A stretch of DNA of 43,869 bases from Sedimentisphaerales bacterium (GTDB taxonomy: Bacteria; Planctomycetota; Phycisphaerae; Sedimentisphaerales; Anaerobacaceae). Positions 15,214 through 23,134 of the stretch are shown piece by piece. Made by a program: the position numbers and the translations under genes. Within the stretch, counting starts at the first letter, position 1. Each line of letters opens with the position of its first letter. A model generated the notes under the pieces. It was not told the DNA's origin and made no database searches. It worked only from the letters and a program-made list of their open reading frames with translations. The stretch lies in the NCBI GenBank assembly GCA_016930645.1, contig JAFGGH010000015.1:1-43869 (forward strand), given 5' to 3'.

Positions 15214-16082
15214 TAAAAAAGCCTAAGTTAAAGCTATTCAACCTGTTTTGTTTATTATTGGCGGTGTTATTTCTTTTTGGCTGTGAACCGCCGCAGGAAA
15301 TATCTCTTAAGCAATGTCCGGGAAAGGCTACTATCCAGGAATCTCTCCAGACACTGCAAGCTTCTTCATCGCAAATTCAGCCGTTTATTGCTTATGGCAG
15401 TGGTCTTGTTCATTTCTACGATGAAGAAGAGGGTAAACCGAAAAAGGAAACTATTTCTGCGGTTAAGATATGGTTCGAACCACCTGATAAATTCCGCTTC
15501 TGGGGCGATGTAGTTTTTGATAAAAGAGGGCTTGATGTTGGTTCGAATGAGCAGGAGTTCTGGTTTACAGCCAGACCCAAAGAGATTGGAAATGTGTACA
15601 TCTGGGGACTGTGGGCTGAGCAGAAGAATGAAGATGATTTGCTGATTAGTCCGAAGGTTATGCGGCAGGCCTTTGGTTTTATCAATGTTGATAGCGGGCA
15701 GAATTGGACTCTTACACCAGGCCGATACCAGGATGTGCTTACCCAGCGAGGTGAACAAAATCGCATTATCAGGAGGATACACATTGATAACTGTGAATAT
15801 CGAGTTCGGCAGGTGGAGTATTTTGATTCTGATGAGAATGTTTTTGCCGTCCTTAATTTAGATGATTTTAAAAATGTAGATGAAAAGATGGCTATACCGA
15901 GTAAAATACAAATTGTTAATCTCAATGATGATGGCAATTCTGATATAATAGACATCACGGTGAAATCTGTCAAACCACAGGACATAATGAAACAAGCGCT
16001 TTTTGCCAGACCAGGTACGAAAAGATTTAAAAATGTTTATAAACTGATAAACGGCAAAGCTGTTGAGCAGCCGCAGCAGTAA
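15210..16082 (+). CDS. Outer-membrane-type lipoprotein, LolA/LolB-like fold suspected
   Basis: A 290-residue lipoprotein. The signal peptide (about 1-24) ends in the lipobox LFGC, so Cys25 would be lipidated. The mature part is rich in beta strands (KIWFEPPDKFRFWGDVVFD, EQEFWFTARP, YRVRQVEYFD), reminiscent of LolA/LolB-type half-barrels that bind lipid chains. This is a fold guess, not a motif match. Its start codon overlaps the stop of the preceding unknown gene (ATGA), and the methyltransferase gene starts 12 nt after its end, so it sits within an operon. Confidence 0.75.
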   Translation: MIKKPKLKLFNLFCLLLAVLFLFGCEPPQEISLKQCPGKATIQESLQTLQASSSQIQPFIAYGSGLVHFYDEEEGKPKKETISAVKIWFEPPDKFRFWGDVVFDKRGLDVGSNEQEFWFTARPKEIGNVYIWGLWAEQKNEDDLLISPKVMRQAFGFINVDSGQNWTLTPGRYQDVLTQRGEQNRIIRRIHIDNCEYRVRQVEYFDSDENVFAVLNLDDFKNVDEKMAIPSKIQIVNLNDDGNSDIIDITVKSVKPQDIMKQALFARPGTKRFKNVYKLINGKAVEQPQQ

Positions 16083-16094
16083 GGGGATTAAATA

Positions 16095-16991
16095 GTGGCA
16101 AGGCCCGGCTTAAAAGATAAAATTGACAGTAGTATTCTTTTGTTGGACGGCGCTATGGGTACGCAGCTAATCGCCGCGGGCGCTGAAGTTGCCTACAACG
16201 ACCGCCTTAATATCGAATCGCCTGATATTGTAAAGAACGTCCATAAAGCCTACATCGAAGCTGGAAGCGATATAATAATAACCAATACCTTCGGAGCAAA
16301 CGGTATCGCTTTAGGCAGACATAATCTTTCAGAAAGGGTCAGTCAAATCAATACCGCAGGCGCCCAAATAGCGCGCCAAGTCGCAGGCGATGATAAATAT
16401 GTGCTCGGTAATATAGGGCCGTGTGGCGATTTTTTGCAGCCTGTCGGTACTTTAACACCCCAGCAATTACAAAAGTCTTTCACCGAACAGACAGTTGCAT
16501 TGGTACAAGGCGGAATTGACGGCCTGATAATAGAAACGATGACCGCACTCGAAGAGCTTGAAATAGCCGTAAAAGCCGCCCAGTCAGCAGCGGGAGATTT
16601 GCCTGTCTTTGCTTCTATGGCCTTCGACTGTGCCGGTGACAATTTTAAGACGATGATGGGTGTTTCAGTTGAGTTAATGGTTAAAAAGCTGCTGGAATTG
16701 GAAGTTGACGGCCTTGGCTTTAACTGCGGCAGAATGACACTCGATGATTATGTAAGACTCGCAGAAAAAATCGTATCGCTGGTCGATTCTAATAATGTGA
16801 TTCTATTTGCCGAGCCTAACGCCGGCCTGCCCGAAATTGTTGGAGCTGAAACGGTATATAAAGTCGAACCGGATGAATTTGCAAGTGCCTTGCTGAAAAT
16901 CCGCGATGTTGGCTTTAGAGTTTTAGGCGGCTGCTGCGGTACTACACCTGCGCATATAAAAGCCGCTGCCAAGCTTCTAAAATCAGTGTAA
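16095..16991 (+). CDS. Homocysteine S-methyltransferase family protein
   Basis: A 298-residue Zn-dependent TIM-barrel of the kind that forms the N-terminal module of MetH. It opens with LLLDGAMGTQL (15-25), contains the strand motif TNTFGAN (63-69), and provides the three Zn-thiolate ligands C211 (FNCG) and C280/C281 (GGCCGTTP). It should transfer a methyl group to homocysteine, or a related thiol, from an unidentified donor. No cobalamin or folate domain is attached, so it either works with separate subunits or uses a small methyl donor. GTG start with AAGGGG about 10 nt upstream. The last 9 nt overlap the 3' end of waaA on the other strand. Confidence 0.9.
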   Translation: MARPGLKDKIDSSILLLDGAMGTQLIAAGAEVAYNDRLNIESPDIVKNVHKAYIEAGSDIIITNTFGANGIALGRHNLSERVSQINTAGAQIARQVAGDDKYVLGNIGPCGDFLQPVGTLTPQQLQKSFTEQTVALVQGGIDGLIIETMTALEELEIAVKAAQSAAGDLPVFASMAFDCAGDNFKTMMGVSVELMVKKLLELEVDGLGFNCGRMTLDDYVRLAEKIVSLVDSNNVILFAEPNAGLPEIVGAETVYKVEPDEFASALLKIRDVGFRVLGGCCGTTPAHIKAAAKLLKSV

Positions 16992-18326
16992 AGACGCTTT
17001 TAATAATTCTGATATTTTTTCTATTGCCTTGGCTGTTGCGCCCTGGTTGTCTCGGATGACTTGTTGGCCGTTATGAGCGATTTCGGTACGGAAATTTTCA
17101 TCATCCAGGCATTTCTGCAAGACTTTTTGCAATTCGTATGAATCGCTTACTAAGACGGCTCCATTGCCTTCTAAAAGCACATCAACGGTCTGCTTGAAGT
17201 TAAAGGCGTGCGGCCCGAAAATCGTGCATTTGCCAAGTGCCGCCGCTTCTGCCATATCAGAACCACCCATCGGAACAAGAGTCCTGCCGACGAAGATAAC
17301 CGTTGCCAGCGAATAAAACTTCCGTAAATCGCCCATAGTGTCGCCGAGGATAACTCGTCGCTCGTCGCTCGTCGCTCGTTGCTCGATGCTCGTAACCCTG
17401 CCGCGGGCGGCAGGGCTAACCATATCTGATGTTTTAATCTGACTGTATCTGATAACCCCGAATCCGGCCTGTTTCATCAACTCGGCCACTTCGTCGAAAC
17501 GTTCGGGTTTACGGGGGACAATCGCTAATCTTAAATCTTTGAATTTGTCCTGCTCGATTAGGTTTTTATATACATCGATTATGAGTTTCTCCTCGTCATT
17601 ACCTGTGCCGCCTGCCACCCATAGTTTTTCGCCCTTTATATTCAGTTCTTTTTCAAGCTCATCACTGCCCTTGACCCTGTCTGTAATCTGGGCTGTGTCA
17701 TATTTTAATGAGCCTGTAACGAGCACCTTTTCAGCAGGACAGCCAAGTTTTTTGAAACGTTCAGCGTAAGTCTTTGTCTGTGCCAAAATTAAGTCAACCC
17801 GCCTGAACATAGCCGTTACTAACGGTTTTATCTTTTTGTAGCGGCTGAAGCTTCTGTCGCTAATCCTGCCATTCGCGACGACAACGGGTATATTCGAATC
17901 GTGAGCGATTTGAGCGAAGTTAGGCCAGACCTCCAGTTCCATCAGGATACAGATTTCCGGCTTTATATTGGTAAATGCCCGGCTCATTATCCAGGAAAAG
18001 TCCAGCGGGAAATAACTGACATTAAAATTATCACCGTAGAGTGATTCAGCCCGTGCATAGCCTGTATCTGTCGTTGTGGTAATCAGGATTTCATAATCGC
18101 TGAATCGCTTTATCAGCTCGGCGACAATAGTACGTGTCGCGTTTACCTCGCCTACGCTTACAGCGTGAATCCAGATACATTTTTTGTCGGGATTTTTTCT
18201 TTTGATTTTTCCCAGTCTCTGGCCCCAGCCGCTTTTATATCTCTTATGCCGTAACAATCTGTATAAGACGACGGGACTGTAAGCGGCAGCGGCGAAAAGA
18301 TAAGCAACATTCATCAAATACTTCAT
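16983..18326 (-). CDS. waaA: 3-deoxy-D-manno-octulosonic acid transferase (Kdo transferase)
   Basis: A 447-residue GT30 enzyme that adds Kdo to lipid A in Gram-negative lipopolysaccharide synthesis. It has an N-terminal membrane anchor (about 5-22), the catalytic Glu60 in HAVSVGE (54-60, the family position), PLDFSW (108-113), ELEVWPN (130-136) and a C-terminal GGSDMAEAAALGK donor-binding segment. I chose the ATG at 18326 because AAAGGA lies 9 nt upstream; ATGs at 18332 and 18371 are possible. Residues about 303-324 (SPAARGRVTSIEQRATSDER) come from a heptamer-plus-palindrome repeat and account for the excess over the roughly 425-residue norm. Confidence 0.92.
   Translation of the reverse strand: MKYLMNVAYLFAAAAYSPVVLYRLLRHKRYKSGWGQRLGKIKRKNPDKKCIWIHAVSVGEVNATRTIVAELIKRFSDYEILITTTTDTGYARAESLYGDNFNVSYFPLDFSWIMSRAFTNIKPEICILMELEVWPNFAQIAHDSNIPVVVANGRISDRSFSRYKKIKPLVTAMFRRVDLILAQTKTYAERFKKLGCPAEKVLVTGSLKYDTAQITDRVKGSDELEKELNIKGEKLWVAGGTGNDEEKLIIDVYKNLIEQDKFKDLRLAIVPRKPERFDEVAELMKQAGFGVIRYSQIKTSDMVSPAARGRVTSIEQRATSDERRVILGDTMGDLRKFYSLATVIFVGRTLVPMGGSDMAEAAALGKCTIFGPHAFNFKQTVDVLLEGNGAVLVSDSYELQKVLQKCLDDENFRTEIAHNGQQVIRDNQGATAKAIEKISELLKASLH
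17354..17418. repeat. Heptamer array and palindrome inserted in waaA
   Basis: Five tandem heptamers (CTCGTCG three times, CTCGTTG, CTCGATG) at 17354-17388, plus a partial CTCGT, are followed by a perfect palindrome with arms CCCTGCCGC and GCGGCAGGG (17396-17415). The unit is in frame within waaA, between the variable loop and the VILGDTMGDL motif. Confidence 0.75.
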
Positions 18327-18371
18327 TAGCATAAATCCTTTATGTCGCGAGACATGATAGAGGCTTTGCAT

Positions 18372-18488
18372 AGTAGTGTCAATAACAGAGCAATTCAGGC
18401 AAATTTGTAACCATTGCCACAGAGGTTTTTAATTTATATAGCCACAGAGACCACCGAGTTCACAGAGGTATATTTTTTTAAACACTAA
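18372..18488. repeat. CCACAGAG-type intergenic repeat
   Basis: The gap between waaA and the AT-rich gene trio holds CCACAGAGG, then CCACAGAGACCACCGAGTTCACAGAGG. This is the same word type as the CTCTGTG...CTCTGTGGC tail of the repeat at 1-365, here in the other orientation. It marks the left edge of the AT-rich island. Confidence 0.5.
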
Positions 18489-19616
18489 TTAATCCTGACT
18501 ATTACTTGATAATATTAAAAGGTTATTTGAAAAGCTTTCGAGGATTTTTGCCTTTTCGTTTAATTCTTCATTACTGTTATTGACAATAGTTATAGCCTCA
18601 TGCATTATTTCTTTTGCAATATTTATTTGCTCGGTTTTAGCAAATATTCCAGCATAATTATTTAAAGTATATGCATGGTCTATGGTTTTATTTAGAGAAG
18701 AGTTTTCACATGTTTTGAGGGCTTCTTCATAACATATCTTTGCTCTATCATATCTTTTAACAGAACTGAGCAAATTAGCGTTTTCATTAAAAATACTTAA
18801 TAAATATTTAGGAGAATTAGAAAAAACCTCTTTCGTTTGTTCAGTCAAATCCTTGAATATTTCATCACTGCATCCGAGTAAAGCATTATATTTAGAGTCA
18901 AAAGGATTTTCTTTTATTGTTTTAATTATTTCTGGTATTGACATGTTTTCTCTATTTGGAACGACATGTTCAATTCCTTCCTTTTGATTATAATTACTTA
19001 TCTCATTCTCTTGTATGCCCTTAAAAGTCCATCTATTGAAAAGCACAACAAGAGAATAAATAGTGATCAAAGACAGTGATAATATTTTAAGAAAAAAGAT
19101 ATTCCAAGGGAAGAAGAAAAGCAATAAAAGAATTATTAAATCCATTGAATACCTAAGTCGATAATGATCATCTCTTGCAAGAATTATTAATAATCCAAAA
19201 TATATTACTTCTTTCCAAGCAAATTTACATCCAGGTATAGTTAATTCAGCACTCAATCTTACTTTTTCTAGTTCACTATGTTCTAAAGGGATACTAAAAA
19301 TACCTAAATATGTTTTTCCGTCAAAGTAATCTGATATATGATGCTTAATTCCCCCTTTTGTTGTAACTTCGAATAAAATGCCACCTTCAAATGTCATTGA
19401 AGTGTGGCTCCATATTGTCGGGCCTGTATAGTATAAAACCAACCAGCTTAAAAAGGAATTACGAGTATGAACAGATAAAGAACTATAATTAATTTCTTCA
19501 ATTTTTTTAAGTATCTCGGGAGAAGCTATAATGGCTCCTTCTTTTTGGAGACCATTGTCAGAATAAATGCCTATATGAAACCAATATTTAACAAAATCAT
19601 ATAGTGCAAATATCAT
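18489..19616 (-). CDS. Unknown membrane protein with C-terminal TPR-like repeats
   Basis: A 375-residue protein, not recognised. The N-terminal part (about 25-130) includes WSHTSMTFEGGILFEVTTKGG (69-89) and TIPGCKFAWKEV (126-137). The His-then-Cys order faintly recalls permuted papain-fold (YiiX/NlpC-P60-like) domains, but this is weak. Two to three hydrophobic segments follow (about 135-147, 158-176, 178-194). The C-terminal region (about 275-360) has TPR-like helical pairs (YDRAKICYEEALKTC, LNNYAGIFAKTEQINIAKEIMHEA). It is strikingly A+T-rich compared with its neighbours, as are the two genes upstream. The upstream gene ends 13 nt before its start. Confidence 0.68.
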   Translation of the reverse strand: MIFALYDFVKYWFHIGIYSDNGLQKEGAIIASPEILKKIEEINYSSLSVHTRNSFLSWLVLYYTGPTIWSHTSMTFEGGILFEVTTKGGIKHHISDYFDGKTYLGIFSIPLEHSELEKVRLSAELTIPGCKFAWKEVIYFGLLIILARDDHYRLRYSMDLIILLLLFFFPWNIFFLKILSLSLITIYSLVVLFNRWTFKGIQENEISNYNQKEGIEHVVPNRENMSIPEIIKTIKENPFDSKYNALLGCSDEIFKDLTEQTKEVFSNSPKYLLSIFNENANLLSSVKRYDRAKICYEEALKTCENSSLNKTIDHAYTLNNYAGIFAKTEQINIAKEIMHEAITIVNNSNEELNEKAKILESFSNNLLILSSNSQD

Positions 19617-19629
19617 AAAATATTATTGC

Positions 19630-20208
19630 TCACACTTTATTTTGATTAATATATTCGACATGGGAATCTGCAACGTAAAACAGACCATTTAATGCATAAA
19701 GATCTTTTTCGAGATAGCTCGATATCTCAACTTTACCTTTGTAGAATGGATGCGAAATGGCAGCCCAAGCATTTTGTCCTATGGTATGAACCTGGATTTC
19801 AAAAGTCATATCTTTAATGTCATCATCAGATGTATTTTTTAATTTGACATCAAAGTGTAGAGCATCATATTCGAAAACCTTTACAGGTATTTTTAATGGC
19901 TTTTCATCTTCCTTTATAACTCTAAAGTAGTTATGGATAATGCTTTTTATTATACTTAATTCTTTTTTGAGGCGATATACTATTCTAAGGCCTACAATGT
20001 CTGTCATTCTTAAAAAGGGATTGTCTATTCCTTTGTTTTCGGCATTTGTAATTATCGAATCTAAGTCCTTGATACGGCTTTCTATATGATGGAAAGCTAT
20101 ACCCCTTCTTTTGAGTTCTCTGTGAATAATTTTGTATGCTTCGTTTTTTAATCTAACAAAATCATTTTGTTGTTCATTGTATTTATCTCTAATTTCTCTA
20201 GGTTCCAT
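19630..20208 (-). CDS. RelA/SpoT-domain protein, small alarmone synthetase-like
   Basis: A 192-residue single-domain RelA/SpoT nucleotidyltransferase. Visible motifs are RIKDLDSI (45-52), RMTDIVGLRIVYRL (67-80), EYDALHFDVKL (113-123, in place of GYRSxHYxV) and FEIQVHTIGQNAWAAISH (136-153). The last corresponds to the ExQIRT...WAxxxH signature and keeps the catalytic Glu (E137). No HD hydrolase, TGS or ACT domain is present, so it is a stand-alone synthetase: alarmone-making, or a toxSAS-type enzyme that pyrophosphorylates nucleotides or tRNA. It is flanked within 13-14 nt by a GrlR-like gene and a membrane/TPR gene, which suggests a module. Confidence 0.82.
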   Translation of the reverse strand: MEPREIRDKYNEQQNDFVRLKNEAYKIIHRELKRRGIAFHHIESRIKDLDSIITNAENKGIDNPFLRMTDIVGLRIVYRLKKELSIIKSIIHNYFRVIKEDEKPLKIPVKVFEYDALHFDVKLKNTSDDDIKDMTFEIQVHTIGQNAWAAISHPFYKGKVEISSYLEKDLYALNGLFYVADSHVEYINQNKV

Positions 20209-20222
20209 GTAAATACACCTTG

Positions 20223-20555
20223 TTAAACTTTCTTTGTGCCTTTTACTTCAATCTTTAATCCTTCGATATTAGAGACGGTTCCTGTGCAAGTAAACTCTTT
20301 ATCCGAGATTTGCCCTTGAAACATAATTCGAAAATTGTTCAGATTCCCAAATACGGATATACTGCTTGGTTCATATCTAATTACATCTATTTCTGCTTGA
20401 ACAACTGCATCCGATTCTGTAAGCCAATATTTACCAACATAATAGTAACCCGCATCTCCCCCTAAAACGCGTTTTTCAGAATCCAAAACTAAAACACCAG
20501 TACCGTACATCTGTAGGTTAGAATTAAAACTTACCGCCCATAGTCCTTCAACCAT
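20223..20555 (-). CDS. GrlR-like regulatory protein
   Basis: A 110-residue beta-rich protein that matches the GrlR family pattern: MVEGLWAVSFNS at the start, GTGVLVLDSEKRVLGGDAGYYYVGKY (about 18-43), SVFGNLNNFRIMFQGQI (about 67-83) and FTCTGTV (about 88-94). GrlR of enteropathogenic E. coli is a small beta-barrel that binds and inhibits the activator GrlA; relatives in other bacteria are mostly unstudied. AAAGGA lies 9 nt before the ATG. It is first in the three-gene AT-rich unit, 14 nt before the RelA/SpoT gene. A role as its inhibitor or sensor is inference. Confidence 0.72.
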   Translation of the reverse strand: MVEGLWAVSFNSNLQMYGTGVLVLDSEKRVLGGDAGYYYVGKYWLTESDAVVQAEIDVIRYEPSSISVFGNLNNFRIMFQGQISDKEFTCTGTVSNIEGLKIEVKGTKKV

Positions 20556-20749
20556 AATATATTCCTTTCGGGTTTTTGATCCAATATTAATGTAAATCTA
20601 TTATTATTTTTCATCTATGATATAAATCGTAACAAATAATTCCTGCGATTTAATTCTATCCCAATTTCCCCCAAAAACAAGGGCAATAATCTGCTTAAGT
20701 CAACGATTAAAAATTAATTAAAAAATCACAAAAAAACACAGCTTTTTAC

Positions 20750-20804
20750 TTGACAAAAGTTTGATAATATGTTATATTACATAATAGTTCACTCGGCAGT
20801 GAAC
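20750..20804 (+). promoter_or_regulatory. Strong consensus promoter followed by an inverted repeat
   Basis: TTGACA (20750-20755), a 17-nt spacer and TATATT (20773-20778) make a near-ideal sigma-70 promoter pointing rightwards. The inverted repeat GTTCACT-CGGC-AGTGAAC (20787-20804) starts about 9 nt after the -10 box, where an operator or 5' hairpin would sit. No plus-strand gene follows until 23135, only the repeat at 20887-21190. The minus-strand trio starts 195 nt to the left. Confidence 0.6.
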
Positions 20805-20886
20805 TACAAACGTCATTTTTGATTCAATTTTAGACAATTCAACCAATTAAAAATTGTTATTGTAAACTCTTATAAAATAAAACGTT

Positions 20887-21190
20887 ATGAGAAGCATTTA
20901 TTACATTTTTGTATTTTCTGTGCTTTTTGTGGCTATCTCTTTGTGGCCACAGCACTTACGTCTCTACATTTGTAGAGAGGCCTCTACAAATCACACCTTT
21001 TTTATGCAAAACGAACCCAATTTTCTCACGTTTCAGCTCAAAAACGAACATTCAAAGCCAAAACGAACCCAATTCAAACCCAAACGAACCCAATACAAAG
21101 CCAATATTACGCCAAAAACAGGGGTGTGCAGAAAAACGAACCCAAAACAAAGCCAATATTTTGTGCCTTATGTGGCCATTGAAAATAAAT
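20887..21190 (+). repeat. Degenerate AACGAACCCAA / AACAAAGCCAAT repeat element, copy 2
   Basis: It has the same order of parts as 1-365: a head reading CTGTGCTTTTTGTGGCTATC, then 'CTTTTTTATGCAAAACG', CCCAATTTTCTCACGTTT, tandem AACGAACCCAA and CAAAGCCAATATT units, and GCCAAAAACAGGGGTGTGCAG (copy 1 has GCCCAAAAACAAGGATTTGCAAG). It also holds the inverted repeat ATTTGTAGAG-AGGC-CTCTACAAAT at about 20968-20991. Open frames here have no Shine-Dalgarno and no known domain. The 659-nt gene-free stretch 20556-21214 holds only this, the promoter at 20750 and AT-rich sequence. Confidence 0.7.
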
Positions 21191-21214
21191 TACATATTGA
21201 GTTTATTGAGGAAT

Positions 21215-22798
21215 TTATTCTGTCAGATTGCCGGATAATACAGAGAAATCATTCAGATTTGTTATGCTGTCTCTGTGCAAATCCGCGCCGCGGCAGTTGT
21301 AGTTCAGCCAGTCGCAGTTATTCAGCCATTCTTCTGCGAAAACCTGCAAATCGAGAATATCGACCGAACAGTTATGGTCAAGGTCGCCGACAGGCCGGGG
21401 ATTATCTGTATCACCGCAGCGCCGGGTAAAAAGAGACGTGGCCCAGTTATTCGCAAAAAGGACATAGTCGATTAAATCAACCTGACCTTTCCGGTCAATA
21501 TCACTGCCGTTACAAAAATCATTTTCCCCGCGGCAGGATGTGTTTAACCAATTCTCATAAAACAGATAGAGGTCTTTGAAATTTACTTTGCAATCACCAG
21601 TTAAATCACCAACCGGCTGCGGATGGTTTGCATCGCCACATTGCGGCAATGGATATATATCCTTGACATCAAAACCCAATATGCCATTTACGTTATCTAT
21701 TACAATTTTGTTGAAAGGCGTATCGCTGATATCCCATGTATTCATATTCATAGACGGACACAAAAAGTTACTGCCGAAAACACCGTCGAGAATTACCATT
21801 TCACCACTTGTTACATCGAAAAAACCAATATCGTGAACGCAGATGCGTGCGTTTTGGAAAACTATGTCATAACCGTTGAGGGTTGGCACGGATAAACTGT
21901 CAATCTGAAATCCCGGCAGAGTAACCGAGCCGCCTATTCCGCCTATATCGACGGTAAAATCGGCTGGTATAATTGGCTCGCCGGATTCATCAGTCAGGCC
22001 GAGAGCGGCGCCTTGTGCGACCGACATAATACTAACTGAGCCTCCTGTGTCGAAAAGCCAGTTGCCTGTTGAAGCAGCACCGTTATAATCGGCGACGATA
22101 TTATCGATTACAGGATTGTATCCGAGAACGGGTAAAGGCGGTATATTTTCCGGGTTCTCCGGCATGATATATTTTTCGTATCTAAGCGTCACTGTAATGT
22201 CCACCGGCGGTATATCATTGCTTTCGGCCGGTAATATATCCGCGATAAAGTAATCTTCGAGAGTCGCAAGTTTTGTGGGGTCGAGCACGGCTATTTTGCC
22301 TGCCATTACCGGCATTCCGAGCACATCCAGAGGTTCCATCGGCCATTCGGCGTAAAGCTGCGTAACCTGGAATTGCCACCGGTCGTTCATCAGGTATCTG
22401 TCCGGGTTGTAAGGTAATAAGTCGTCATAGGCCAAGGTACCGATGTACAAAGGCTCGCTCACATCAAAATATTCATCGCCGCCCACGCCGACATCAACAT
22501 ATTGTGCATCCGGCTCTAATGAAATCTCTAATGCCTCTACAGTTTCCTTACTAAGCAGGATACCTGATGCCCCGGTGTCTAAAAATGCATAGTTAAGCTC
22601 GAAGTTGCCTTCATACTCCAGGGGCGGGCCATTTGGCTCGCGTCTGAGCAAAAACAGAATTCTCGGCAGGTCGAGAGCGGCCTCATAGACACCATCAATT
22701 ACAAAATCCTCCGCGTAAGCGCAAAAAAACCCTTCTGACGCGACAAAAATTGCTGCGACAGCGATAATGAGCTTCATTTTGAGATGTTTTATGCGCAT
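21215..22798 (-). CDS. Secreted two-lobed aspartic-protease-like protein with dockerin repeats
   Basis: A 527-residue secreted protein. A signal peptide (about 8-29) precedes two aspartic-protease-like lobes, each with an active-site motif: FLDTGASG (72-79) and LFDTGGSVS (248-256), the latter followed by a late DGVFGSNFL (338-346). The C-terminus carries four dockerin-type calcium-binding repeats in two pairs: GDLTGDCKVNFKDL (398-411), DIDRKGQVDLIDY (433-445), GDLDHNCSVDILDL (471-484) and DLHRDSITNLNDF (506-518). I chose the ATG at 22798 because AGGGG lies upstream at the right spacing; a GTG at 22804 is the alternative. The fold could yield a pepsin-like monomer, unusual in bacteria, or an inactive binding protein. 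Confidence 0.8.
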   Translation of the reverse strand: MRIKHLKMKLIIAVAAIFVASEGFFCAYAEDFVIDGVYEAALDLPRILFLLRREPNGPPLEYEGNFELNYAFLDTGASGILLSKETVEALEISLEPDAQYVDVGVGGDEYFDVSEPLYIGTLAYDDLLPYNPDRYLMNDRWQFQVTQLYAEWPMEPLDVLGMPVMAGKIAVLDPTKLATLEDYFIADILPAESNDIPPVDITVTLRYEKYIMPENPENIPPLPVLGYNPVIDNIVADYNGAASTGNWLFDTGGSVSIMSVAQGAALGLTDESGEPIIPADFTVDIGGIGGSVTLPGFQIDSLSVPTLNGYDIVFQNARICVHDIGFFDVTSGEMVILDGVFGSNFLCPSMNMNTWDISDTPFNKIVIDNVNGILGFDVKDIYPLPQCGDANHPQPVGDLTGDCKVNFKDLYLFYENWLNTSCRGENDFCNGSDIDRKGQVDLIDYVLFANNWATSLFTRRCGDTDNPRPVGDLDHNCSVDILDLQVFAEEWLNNCDWLNYNCRGADLHRDSITNLNDFSVLSGNLTE

Positions 22799-22897
22799 AA
22801 TCACACCCCTGTATCGCTATTATATCATAATATACGCTCGAAATCTTAATTTGGGCTGGAAAATTGTCCTCTGAAATACTCAACTTAATGTAATAGC

Positions 22898-22926
22898 TTG
22901 ACTTATCGGCGTTATTAGCGTAATTT
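22898..22926 (+). promoter_or_regulatory. Promoter of tRNA-Arg
   Basis: TTGACT (22898-22903), a 17-nt spacer and TAATTT (22921-22926) end 17 nt before the tRNA. The -35 is good and the -10 weak, but the spacing fits the tRNA start. Confidence 0.45.
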
Positions 22927-22943
22927 TTAATGGAAATTCACAG

Positions 22944-23016
<73 letters not shown>

Positions 23017-23045
23017 ATGTACAAAAGTCAGAATAACCTGTCTTC

Positions 23046-23079
23046 GTCCCGATAAATCCCGACAAGTCGGGATCGGGAC
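23046..23079. repeat. Nested CCCGAT/ATCGGG inverted repeat
   Basis: Outer arms GTCCCGAT (23046-23053) and ATCGGGAC (23072-23079), and inner arms ATCCCGAC and GTCGGGAT around AA (23056-23073), can form alternative hairpins. The same arms form the in-gene palindrome at 12510-12527. It lies between tRNA-Arg and uxaE and could act as a processing or attenuation hairpin; no U-tract follows. Confidence 0.55.
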
Positions 23080-23134
23080 TACGCCAAGGCAGGCGAATTA
23101 CGAATAGTGTTATAGGGAAAGGTTAATTTGGAAA

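Noticed and set aside
17354-17418. CRISPR array
   Set aside because: The units are 7 nt with no spacers; it is a short tandem repeat in a gene.
20887-21429. Open frame of 180 codons over the second repeat
   Set aside because: Same repeat-derived composition, no Shine-Dalgarno, and its end overlaps the dockerin-protease gene on the other strand.
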